A stretch of DNA of 64,000 bases, taken from Rhizobium sp. BT03. GTDB lineage: Bacteria > Pseudomonadota > Alphaproteobacteria > Rhizobiales > Rhizobiaceae. How positions within the stretch are numbered: the first letter of the stretch is position 1; every line of letters starts with the position of its first letter. Both the position numbers and the translations under genes were made by a program. Shown here in pieces: positions 26,187 to 33,596 of this stretch. The stretch is taken from assembly GCF_030053155.1 (NCBI RefSeq), contig NZ_CP125642.1:62001-126000 (forward strand), written 5' to 3'. The notes below the pieces were generated by a model. That model did no database searches. It worked only from the letters and a program-made list of their open reading frames with translations, and was not told where the DNA came from.

Positions 26187-26867
26187 TCAGTGCCCAAGGC
26201 TGCCGGCGGCGGCGATGATCTCCGCCGCGGTCGGGAAGACGGAGAGGCTGTTCGGTTCGATGAGCCCCTCTATTTGTGCCCAGCCGATGATGCCCTTCGC
26301 ATTGACCAGGAAGTGTCCGACGAGCTGGGTCCCGTGGTTCGCAAAGATCGCATGATCGGCTTCGGTAAGTTCGAAGCCGTCCTTGGCGTTGAGTATCGTG
26401 TTGGCTTCCATCGGGTGCAGCGGTTCCGGCAGTTCGCCGGTGGGGTTGATGCGTACCGCCTGAAACTGCGCCATCGTTGTACGATAGGGCCATTCGGGCT
26501 GCTCGCTGCTCCCATCGGGCAGGAACTCGGCATGCGGCACACCGTAGGCCCGATGCGTGCGGCAGTCCGGGTCGCACAGAAGCGTTATCGGCGTCGGCCG
26601 GTGGCGGAAATACAGCCGCGCACGTTCCACCGGTGTATTGATGACGGCCACGGTCTCCACCCCGGCGGCGCGTAGCGTCGGCTCGACGCCGGCAAGCTGT
26701 TCCAGCTGACGCCGGCAGAACGGGCAGTGCAGCCCGCGAAAGAAGCCGATCAGGAACGGGCGGCCGCTCAAGTCGGCGAAAGAGACGGTTCCGTCGAAGT
26801 TGGCCGTCGCCAGCGTGAATCGGGGCGCGGCTTCTCCGGGTTGCAGCGGGCGCTTCTGGTCTCCCAT
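26187..26867 (-). CDS. AhpC/TSA-family peroxiredoxin-like protein
   Basis: A 226-residue thioredoxin-fold protein. The active site FRGLHCPFC places Cys48 and Cys51 as a CxxC pair, as in peroxiredoxin-like family 2 proteins. A long C-terminal part (about 120-226) with conserved Trp/Asn segments is larger than in a minimal peroxiredoxin. It probably reduces peroxides or disulfides in the cytosol. It is convergent with the TetR gene. Confidence 0.85.
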   Translation of the reverse strand: MGDQKRPLQPGEAAPRFTLATANFDGTVSFADLSGRPFLIGFFRGLHCPFCRRQLEQLAGVEPTLRAAGVETVAVINTPVERARLYFRHRPTPITLLCDPDCRTHRAYGVPHAEFLPDGSSEQPEWPYRTTMAQFQAVRINPTGELPEPLHPMEANTILNAKDGFELTEADHAIFANHGTQLVGHFLVNAKGIIGWAQIEGLIEPNSLSVFPTAAEIIAAAGSLGH

Positions 26868-26991
26868 GGAATAATTCCTTTATCGTGTCGTCCGGATGGA
26901 CGACCGAAATTGAACTATACCACGTGTCGCAAGAAGGCCCATGCTCGACGTTGTGGCCGCCGAACGTGGTTCGGCATGCCGTTTGCCGCTG

Positions 26992-27927
26992 TCACTCCTT
27001 CACCGCACCGGTCATCGAGGACACGTAATAATCCACGAAGAACGAGTAGAGGATGACCACCGGCAGCGAGCCGAACAGGGCGCCCGCCATCAGCGCCCCC
27101 CATTCGAAGACATCGCCGCGCACCAGTTCGGTCAGCACGCCGACGGGAATGGTCTTATTTTCCGATGACTGAATGAAAGTAAGGGCATAGATGAATTCGT
27201 TCCAGGAGAGCGTGAAGGCGAAGATCCCGGCTGAGATCAGCCCCGGCACGGCGAGCGGCAGGATGATTTTGGTCAAAATCTGCCACCGGTTGGCGCCATC
27301 CACCAGGGCGCTTTCTTCCAGTTCGAAGGGGATCGAGCGGAAGTAACCCATCAGCAGCCAGGTGCAGAAGGGAATGAGGAAGGTCGGGTAGGTGAAGATC
27401 AGCGCCAGCCGGGAGTCGTAGATGCCGAGCTTGAAGACGATGAAGGCCAGCGGGATGAAGAGGATCGACGGCGGCACGAGATAGGCGAGGAAGATCACCA
27501 GGCCGACCGAACGCGAGCCGGTGAAGCGGACGCGCTCGATGGCATAGGCGCCCAGGACCGACGCCACCAGCGAGAGGAAGGTGGAGCAGACCGCGACCAG
27601 CATCGTGTTCCACAGCCAGCCCGGATAGGATGTCTCGAGGAACAGGTATTTGATGTGCGCAATCGTCGGTCCGACCACCCAGAACGGGCTGTAATTGGTA
27701 TAGTCGGTCAGCTGCTCGTTGGGTTTCACCGCGGTGATCGCCATCCAGTAGAACGGGAAGAGCAGCACGAAGACGAAGACGGCCATCGGCAAATAGAGCA
27801 TCACGATCCGCCGCGGCAGGCGGTTCAGATAGCTCATGCCTTCGGCATTGTCGGTCAGGGCCTGATCGGCGGTGTTGGCCCGATCGGCTGTGTTTGCCCG
27901 GTCGGCTGTGTTTGAACGTGTCGACAT
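26992..27927 (-). CDS. Sugar ABC importer permease (MalG/UgpE-like)
   Basis: A 311-residue carbohydrate permease (CUT1 type) with six membrane helices and the EAA loop ELEESALVDGANRWQILTKIILPLAVPG. It is the last gene of the run regulator-dehydrogenase-ATPase-binding protein-permease-permease. The ATG at 27927 is seven bases after AGGAG; another ATG lies two codons earlier. The first 35 residues are an unusual hydrophilic extension with the repeated unit NTADRA; an internal ATG near 27838 would give a conventional permease length. Confidence 0.9.
   Translation of the reverse strand: MSTRSNTADRANTADRANTADQALTDNAEGMSYLNRLPRRIVMLYLPMAVFVFVLLFPFYWMAITAVKPNEQLTDYTNYSPFWVVGPTIAHIKYLFLETSYPGWLWNTMLVAVCSTFLSLVASVLGAYAIERVRFTGSRSVGLVIFLAYLVPPSILFIPLAFIVFKLGIYDSRLALIFTYPTFLIPFCTWLLMGYFRSIPFELEESALVDGANRWQILTKIILPLAVPGLISAGIFAFTLSWNEFIYALTFIQSSENKTIPVGVLTELVRGDVFEWGALMAGALFGSLPVVILYSFFVDYYVSSMTGAVKE
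27869..27919 (-). repeat. 18-bp tandem repeat in the permease N-terminus
   Basis: About 2.7 copies of an 18-bp unit (plus strand GCTGTGTTTGCCCGGTCG with small variations) encode NTADRA-NTADRA-NTADQA. In frame and near-identical at DNA level, hence recent or unstable. Confidence 0.8.
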
Positions 27928-27937
27928 CGTCATTCTC

Positions 27938-28870
27938 CTAATCCTGGCCGCCCTGCTGCCATTTGCGCCGTTGCAGGCCGAAGAAGCTGAACATGATCGC
28001 GCCGAGCAGGAAGGGCACCATGGCGACGGCGATGGCCGCACCCTCGCCCAGCTGGCCGCCGGGAATGCCGCGCTGGAAGGAGAGCGTCGCCATCAGATGC
28101 GTGGCATTGACGGGGCCGCCCTTGGTCAGCACGTAGATGAGCTGGAAATCGGTAAAGGTGAAAAGCACCGAGAAAGTCATCACGACGGCGATGATCGGCG
28201 TCAGCATCGGCAGCGTCACATAGCGGAAACGCTGCCAGCTGGTGGCGCCGTCGAGGGAGGCTGCCTCCTGCAGCGATGCCGGGATCGTCTGCAGCCCCGC
28301 AAGCAGCGAGATCGCCACGAAGGGAATGCCGCGCCAGACATTGGCGATGATGACGGATATGCGGGCATTGATCGGATCGCCGAGGAAGTTGATCGGCCCG
28401 CTGATCAGCCCCAGCTTCATCAGCGACCAGGAGATGATCGAGAACTGGGAGTCGTAGATCCACCAGAAGGCCAGCGCCGAAAGCACCGTCGGCACCACCC
28501 AGGGCAGCAGGACGATCGCCCGGAAGAAGGATTTGTAGGGCAGATGCTGGTTAAGCAGCATCGCCAGCCAGAGGCCGAGCGCGAATTTCAGCACCGAGGC
28601 GACGAATGTATAGAGGATGGTGTTGAAGACCGACAGCCAGAAGACCGAGTCCTCCATCAGGAACTGGTAGTTCTCCAGCCCGATGAAGATGCCGTCGCGG
28701 CCGATCCTGGTATCGGTGAAGCCGAGCCAGACGCCGAGCCCCAGCGGATAGGTGAGAAAGCAGACAAGGAACACCGCCGCCGGCAGCATGAACAGGAAGC
28801 CGAGCACATTATTGTTCTGCAGGAGCGAAGAGACCGGCCCGCGTCCATTCCCCGAATTTGCCATCGACAT
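27938..28870 (-). CDS. Sugar ABC importer permease (MalF/UgpA-like)
   Basis: A 310-residue CUT1 permease with six main membrane helices and the EAA loop LQEAASLDGATSWQRFRYVTLPML. Its partner permease starts a few bases after its TAG. An imperfect pair of hairpins separates it from the binding-protein gene. AGATAAGC precedes the ATG. Confidence 0.92.
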   Translation of the reverse strand: MSMANSGNGRGPVSSLLQNNNVLGFLFMLPAAVFLVCFLTYPLGLGVWLGFTDTRIGRDGIFIGLENYQFLMEDSVFWLSVFNTILYTFVASVLKFALGLWLAMLLNQHLPYKSFFRAIVLLPWVVPTVLSALAFWWIYDSQFSIISWSLMKLGLISGPINFLGDPINARISVIIANVWRGIPFVAISLLAGLQTIPASLQEAASLDGATSWQRFRYVTLPMLTPIIAVVMTFSVLFTFTDFQLIYVLTKGGPVNATHLMATLSFQRGIPGGQLGEGAAIAVAMVPFLLGAIMFSFFGLQRRKWQQGGQD

Positions 28871-28892
28871 TGCTTATCTCCAGATCGCGTGG

Positions 28893-28935
28893 ACTCCCGG
28901 AGGAGTTTGCGGCATGCCGAAGGCCGGCACGCCGC
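28893..28935 (-). promoter_or_regulatory. Two hairpins after the binding-protein gene
   Basis: Reading on the minus strand, an 11-bp stem GCGGCGTGCCG (28935-28925) pairs with CGGCATGCCGC (28919-28909) with one G-U pair, starting 14 nt after the stop codon; then ACTCC-TCCG-GGAGT (28906-28893). Placed between binding protein and permease, as in mal-type operons where such hairpins keep the binding-protein message abundant. Confidence 0.7.
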
Positions 28936-28949
28936 GTGTTTGAAGCGGC

Positions 28950-30254
28950 TCAGACGCGGTAGTAGCGGTTTGCCCGGCGTTCAGCTTCCTTCATCGCATC
29001 CTCAGGCGACATCTGGCCGGTGACGGCCGCGGCATACATGTCGACCAGAACATAATCGGCCATGGTTGCTGCCGAGGCATAGCCGAGCGGGCCGGCATAA
29101 CCGTTCGGGCGCAGTTTTTCCGAGGCGCGCGCATAGGGCGCGTGGACCGGATCGGCGGTCCAGACCGGGTTCTTGGCGAAGGCCTTGAGCGGCTGGCAGC
29201 AATAGGCGCTGGAGCCCTGGATCCAGGCATTCATCTGGTCGGCTTCCATCATGAACTTGATGTAGGCCTTGGCCGCCTCAGGATATTTTGTGTGCTTGAA
29301 CAGAAGCAGCGAGCTCGTCTGGCAAAGCTCGACGCTCTTGCCGACCGGGCCGATCGGGAAGTTCGTGGTGCGGATGTCCTTGGCGATCTCGGCGAGCTTC
29401 GGGTCGTTCTTGGCGGTGTAATAGACCGAGACGCCGTTGGCGATCAGCGAGACCTGTCCGGCGAGGAAGGCGCGGTTGTTGTTGACGTCCTGCCAGCTCT
29501 CCGTGCCCGGAATGAAGGTCGCGTAGAGCTCCTTGGCATAGTTGATCGAAGCGAGCGTCTCGGGGCTGTTGATCGTTACCTTGCCGCTTTCGTCGACCAT
29601 CTTGCCGTTGTGGCTCCAGAGCAGCCAATGGGCGTAGTTGTTGCCGTCGCCGACGGCCTTGCCGTGCGGGAAGCCGGCGGGTGTGCCCTTTGCCTTCATC
29701 GCCTTGCAAAGCTCGAGGAAGCCCGCGGTATCGTTGGGGAATTCGTTGAAACCGGCGGCCTTCACATGGCTATCGCGATAGACGACGGCATTGCCGATCG
29801 CCGTCAGCGGCATGGCGATGAAGGTGTCGCCGCGCGTCGCATAGCCCTTCACGCCGTCGTACCAGCCCTCATACTTGTTGCCGAGATAGTTGCCGAGTTC
29901 GGTGAGATCGACCAGCTTGTCCGGATATTGGTGGGCGTCGTCGAACCAGCACATGATGAGATCCGGGCCGGAGCCGACATTGGCGGCAACGGCAGCCTTC
30001 GGGCGGATGTCTTCCCAGCTTTCCTTGTCGATGCGCACTTCGACGCCGGTCGCCTCGGTGAATTTCTTGGTGTTGGCAATCCAGGCCTCCTCGTCGCCTT
30101 TGACGAAGGGCGTCCAGCGCAGCAGGCGAAGGCTTGCGCCGCTTTCCGGCGTGTAGGTCGGCTCGGCCTGCGCAAAAGATGGCTTGATGCCGAAGCCGGC
30201 AGCGCCGGCAACGGCTGCCGATGCAGCAAGAAATTCACGTCTCTTGATCGTCAT
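28950..30254 (-). CDS. Extracellular sugar-binding protein of the UgpC-type importer
   Basis: A 434-residue solute-binding protein family 1 member. The N-terminus (TIKRREFLAASAAVAGAAGFG...) carries a twin-arginine type motif, RREFLAAS, before a hydrophobic stretch ending in SFAQA, so export through Tat is likely. The mature part has family features (WIANTKKFTEATGVEVRI, GSGPDLIMCWFDD, FLAGQVSLIANG). AGGAGG lies before the ATG at 30254. Ligand unknown; a sugar acid or polyol is suggested by the upstream DenD-like dehydrogenase. Confidence 0.92.
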   Translation of the reverse strand: MTIKRREFLAASAAVAGAAGFGIKPSFAQAEPTYTPESGASLRLLRWTPFVKGDEEAWIANTKKFTEATGVEVRIDKESWEDIRPKAAVAANVGSGPDLIMCWFDDAHQYPDKLVDLTELGNYLGNKYEGWYDGVKGYATRGDTFIAMPLTAIGNAVVYRDSHVKAAGFNEFPNDTAGFLELCKAMKAKGTPAGFPHGKAVGDGNNYAHWLLWSHNGKMVDESGKVTINSPETLASINYAKELYATFIPGTESWQDVNNNRAFLAGQVSLIANGVSVYYTAKNDPKLAEIAKDIRTTNFPIGPVGKSVELCQTSSLLLFKHTKYPEAAKAYIKFMMEADQMNAWIQGSSAYCCQPLKAFAKNPVWTADPVHAPYARASEKLRPNGYAGPLGYASAATMADYVLVDMYAAAVTGQMSPEDAMKEAERRANRYYRV

Positions 30255-30333
30255 GAGATTCCTCCTCATTGAAACAGCGGGAGCAATTCTCCGGCGTCCA
30301 TCTCCCGCTTGGGTGGACGGCGGCCTGGCATCC

Positions 30334-30370
30334 CCGGAGCGGAAGCGCCCACGGAATGCTTGCGCTCCGG
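30334..30370 (-). promoter_or_regulatory. Hairpin between ATPase and binding-protein genes
   Basis: 13-base arms with a single mismatch (CCGGAGCGGAAGC, 30334-30346, against GCTTGCGCTCCGG, 30358-30370) and an 11-base loop, in the 157-bp gap before the binding-protein gene. It could end the ATPase message or protect the 5' side of the next one. Confidence 0.6.
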
Positions 30371-30411
30371 CGGCGGGGAAGGCTCCTCCCCTCCCGCGCT
30401 GCCGGATGGCA

Positions 30412-31479
30412 TCAGTCGGTCAATCTCTGTCCGCCTTCGGCATCGAAGAGGTGGACGTGCGAAGCGTCGATCGCGACGCGGATCGCCTCGCCCGGGCGAG
30501 CATTGACGCGCTCCCGGAATACGCAGCTGACATCGCTGCCGCCGAGGCGAACGGTCAGATGGGTCTCATAGCCGGTGGGTTCGATCACCACGATCTCGGC
30601 CGGCACGCCGTTCGGATCGAGCGAGATATATTCGGGCCGCAGCCCATAGACGAGTTCACGGCCCACCGCACTTGCCGGCGGATTGGCGACGGGCAGCCGC
30701 GTGCCGTTGGCGGCGACGAACTGGCGGGCGTCTTCCGGGTCGAGCCTGCCCTTGATCATGTTCATCGCCGGCGAGCCGATGAAGCCGCCGACGAAGAGAT
30801 TGGCCGGCTTGTCGTAGAGCTCGAGCGGCGATCCGATCTGCTCGACGATGCCGTCATGCATGACGACGATCTTGTCGGCCATGGTCATCGCCTCGATCTG
30901 GTCGTGCGTGACGTAAACCGTGGTGGTTTTCAGGCGCTGGTGCAGCTCCTTGATCTCGGCGCGCATGGCGACGCGCAGCTTGGCATCGAGGTTGGAGAGC
31001 GGCTCGTCGAACAGGAAAACTTCCGGATCGCGCACGATCGCCCGGCCCATGGCGACGCGCTGGCGCTGGCCGCCGGAAAGCTGGCGCGGATAGCGGTCGA
31101 GCAATTTGTCGAGGCCGAGGATGCCGGCGGCATATTTCACCCGCTTTTCGGCCTCCGCTTTCGGCGCCTTGTTGAGCATCAGCGAGAAGCCCATGTTCTG
31201 CTCGACCGTCATATGCGGATAGAGCGCATAATTCTGAAACACCATGGCGATGTCCCGGTCCTTCGGCGGCAGCGTGTTGACCACGCGCCCGCCGATCTTG
31301 ATCTCGCCGCCGGAAATGTTCTCGAGCCCGGCCAGCATCCGCAGAAGGGTCGACTTGCCGCAGCCCGACGGGCCGACGAGGATGACGAATTCCCCGTCGG
31401 CAATGTCGATGTCCACCCCCTTGATGACAGGATGCACACCGAACGATTTCCGCACATCCGCGAATTGAACGCCTGCCAT
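30412..31479 (-). CDS. Sugar ABC importer ATPase (UgpC/MalK-like)
   Basis: A 355-residue CUT1 ATPase. Walker A GPSGCGKS at 36-43, signature LSGGQRQR, Walker [17 protein letters not shown], switch His in [10 protein letters not shown], then a C-terminal OB-type regulatory domain (TOBE) from about 235. The ATG at 31479 follows GGGAGGAG by five bases; a GTG two codons earlier overlaps that site. In rhizobia the ATPase gene often precedes the binding protein as here. Confidence 0.93.
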   Translation of the reverse strand: MAGVQFADVRKSFGVHPVIKGVDIDIADGEFVILVGPSGCGKSTLLRMLAGLENISGGEIKIGGRVVNTLPPKDRDIAMVFQNYALYPHMTVEQNMGFSLMLNKAPKAEAEKRVKYAAGILGLDKLLDRYPRQLSGGQRQRVAMGRAIVRDPEVFLFDEPLSNLDAKLRVAMRAEIKELHQRLKTTTVYVTHDQIEAMTMADKIVVMHDGIVEQIGSPLELYDKPANLFVGGFIGSPAMNMIKGRLDPEDARQFVAANGTRLPVANPPASAVGRELVYGLRPEYISLDPNGVPAEIVVIEPTGYETHLTVRLGGSDVSCVFRERVNARPGEAIRVAIDASHVHLFDAEGGQRLTD

Positions 31480-31627
31480 ACTCACTCCTCCCAGAAATCG
31501 AGCGCTACATGCTTATGTCTTCGTATCTCACTCAGTCTTGCCGGCGGCTGTCATCTCTCCCAAGTCTTTTAGCGGCCGCAATCCCGCATCTGTGGGGGTG
31601 CCCGGGCGGGATCTCCTCCCCCTCTCC

Positions 31628-32620
31628 TCAATCTCCTCGGGACGCTGCCGGAGCGTCTTCGGCGAGGTAGACCTCGATCAGCTCGTCGACGCTGGTTTCG
31701 GCTGTGAAACCCAGTTGCGTCGCGCGTTCAGGCGCAAAGGATTTCGGCCATCCGGCGACGATCCCTTCGATGACCTCGTCGCGGCGGCGATCGATCAGGT
31801 CGACCGCCTCGGGACCGGCAGCCCGGCGCAGAGCAGCGATCTGATCGGCAACGGTGGCGGCAACGCCGGGCATGGTCAGCGTGCGCCGCGCGCCCAGCGA
31901 CGATGTGTCCAGCGTTGCGGCGTGGATCAGAAATTTGACGGCGGAACGCGGGCTTGCCAGCCAGTGCTTGACCGTTTCCTCAACGGGAAGAACAGCTCGC
32001 TGGCCCGCCAGCGGCTCCCGTAGGATTCCGGAAAAGAAGCCCGATGCGGCGGCGTTCGGGGCACCCGGCCGGATCACGATGGTCGGCAATCGAATTCCCA
32101 CGCCGTCGACGAAGCCGCGGCGCGAATAGTCGGCCAGCAGGAGTTCGGATATCGCCTTCTGCACGCCGTAGCTGGTGAGCGGTGCCTGGACGTAATCGTC
32201 GGGGATCGGATCGGGAAACGGCGCGCCGTAGACCGCGATCGAGGAGGAGAAGACGAGTCGGGGAACATAGGCTTGCCGGCTTCCCTCATGACGGATCGCT
32301 TCCAACAGCAATCGCGTGCCATCGAGATTGACCCGGTAGCCGAGGTCGAAATTGCGCTCGGCCTCGCCGGAAACGATCGCGGCGAGATGGAAGATCACGT
32401 CGGCCCGGCGAGCCGCCAGGGCTTGCGCGGCATCGCCTTCGGAAATGTCGGCCGCCAGCGCTTCGACCGAGGCAACGACACTTGATGGCACCGGCGGCGG
32501 CGCAATATCCACAAGCGTCATGCGGGTGATCGTTCGAGCGCCGAGGGAGCCGCTGCGCGCCAAGCTGGCGGCGAGCTTCCGGCCGATCATTCCGGCCGCC
32601 CCGATAATGAGAATATGCAT
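31628..32620 (-). CDS. NAD-dependent epimerase/dehydratase, DenD-like (D-erythronate dehydrogenase type)
   Basis: A 330-residue extended short-chain dehydrogenase. The Rossmann motif is GAAGMIGRK at 7-15; the catalytic set is Ser (SSSIAVYG) with Tyr and Lys in SYGVQKAISE. The overall pattern matches DenD, which oxidises D-erythronate at C2 in tetronate catabolism, but the later enzymes OtnK/OtnC/OtnI are not in this window. It lies 51 nt after the FadR-type regulator and upstream of a sugar importer, so the imported compound may be a tetronate or related sugar acid. Confidence 0.75.
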   Translation of the reverse strand: MHILIIGAAGMIGRKLAASLARSGSLGARTITRMTLVDIAPPPVPSSVVASVEALAADISEGDAAQALAARRADVIFHLAAIVSGEAERNFDLGYRVNLDGTRLLLEAIRHEGSRQAYVPRLVFSSSIAVYGAPFPDPIPDDYVQAPLTSYGVQKAISELLLADYSRRGFVDGVGIRLPTIVIRPGAPNAAASGFFSGILREPLAGQRAVLPVEETVKHWLASPRSAVKFLIHAATLDTSSLGARRTLTMPGVAATVADQIAALRRAAGPEAVDLIDRRRDEVIEGIVAGWPKSFAPERATQLGFTAETSVDELIEVYLAEDAPAASRGD

Positions 32621-32671
32621 CCTATTCCCCCTGTCTTCGATGTCTCGTCTCTGCCGCTCTTTGCCTGCGAA

Positions 32672-33397
32672 TTAGGCGAGGAGCAGCTTGGTTGTCGTAT
32701 AAATGCGGGTTTCATGGATCGCGAAGGCCGCGCATGCGGCATCCGGATCCCGCGTCTCCAGGCCGGCGAGGATCAGCCGGTGATCGGCGATGCTCGTGGC
32801 GATCGTGCCAGGCTGCGATATGACGCGCCGGCGGTGGCTCAGAAGATAGGAATAAAGATCGGCCGCCATATCGGCCAGAACAGCATTGCCGCTGGACCGG
32901 TAGATGGCGGTGTGAAACTCCCGGTCGCAGATCAAAAATCGGACGGGATCGTCACAGGCGGCTTCCTGGGCTGCGATCGACTTGCGGAGATAATCAAGTG
33001 TTGATGCCTCCATCTTGACCGCGGCGGCCCTGACGACCTGCGCTTCGATCAGCAGCCGCGCCTCATGAACATTGTCGAGACTGTAGGCCGCAATGTCGCG
33101 ATAGCGCGCCGCCTGGACAGCCAACTCGCCGACATCCTCAGATGCCACCACCGTGCGCGTCCCTTGCGCAACCGAAAGAATTCCATGCGTGGACAGGATG
33201 AGGATCGCGCCACGGACGGTCTCGCGGCTGACAGAGAGCGCGGCAGCCAGCTCACGTTCGCTGGGCAGCGGATCGCCCGTCTTGAGGATGCCGGTGGCGA
33301 TAAAGGTCGCAATTTTCTGGACGACGAAGTCTTTCATCGACTTCTTCGGCGCCCCCCCAAGCGTCGCAACCTCCTCGAGCATGGCTCGCACATCCAT
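32672..33397 (-). CDS. FadR-subfamily GntR regulator
   Basis: A 241-residue GntR-type regulator: winged helix at about 25-90 (PLPSERELAAALSVSRETVRGAILIL, then the wing GILSVAQGTRT) and an FCD ligand domain with conserved Asp and His positions (CDREFHTAI, IADHRLILAGL, FAIHETRIY). FCD regulators often sense sugar acids through a bound metal, which fits the DenD-like dehydrogenase next door. The ATG at 33397 is eight bases after GGGAGG; an ATG two codons earlier is too close to it. A 41-bp palindrome sits just upstream. Confidence 0.88.
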   Translation of the reverse strand: MDVRAMLEEVATLGGAPKKSMKDFVVQKIATFIATGILKTGDPLPSERELAAALSVSRETVRGAILILSTHGILSVAQGTRTVVASEDVGELAVQAARYRDIAAYSLDNVHEARLLIEAQVVRAAAVKMEASTLDYLRKSIAAQEAACDDPVRFLICDREFHTAIYRSSGNAVLADMAADLYSYLLSHRRRVISQPGTIATSIADHRLILAGLETRDPDAACAAFAIHETRIYTTTKLLLA

Positions 33398-33412
33398 CGC
33401 CATGCCCTCCCC

Positions 33413-33453
33413 CTGAGGTCTACTGGTCCGGTAAGTGGGCCACTAGACCTCAG
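33413..33453. promoter_or_regulatory. 41-bp palindrome upstream of the FadR-family gene
   Basis: Arms CTGAGGTCTACTGGTCC (33413-33429) and GGGCCACTAGACCTCAG (33437-33453) pair with two mismatches around the loop GGTAAGT; the outer 10 bases (CTGAGGTCTA) are perfect. It lies 10 bases before the ATG region. Its centre carries a TGGTCC/GGGCCA half-site pair of the sort FadR-type regulators bind. Likely an autoregulatory operator; an RNA hairpin in the leader is the alternative. Confidence 0.65.
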
Positions 33454-33596
33454 GAAAAAAGGAATGTCAAACGCTTGATGTCGGCAATCCACTCCGCTGT
33501 AATTTGGAGCGGTTTTACGAAGGGCAATATCGGCAGGCGGAGAAAATGCATCCCGACAAAAACAGCTGGCCATGGGTGGACCGTTGTTGGTGGTGT

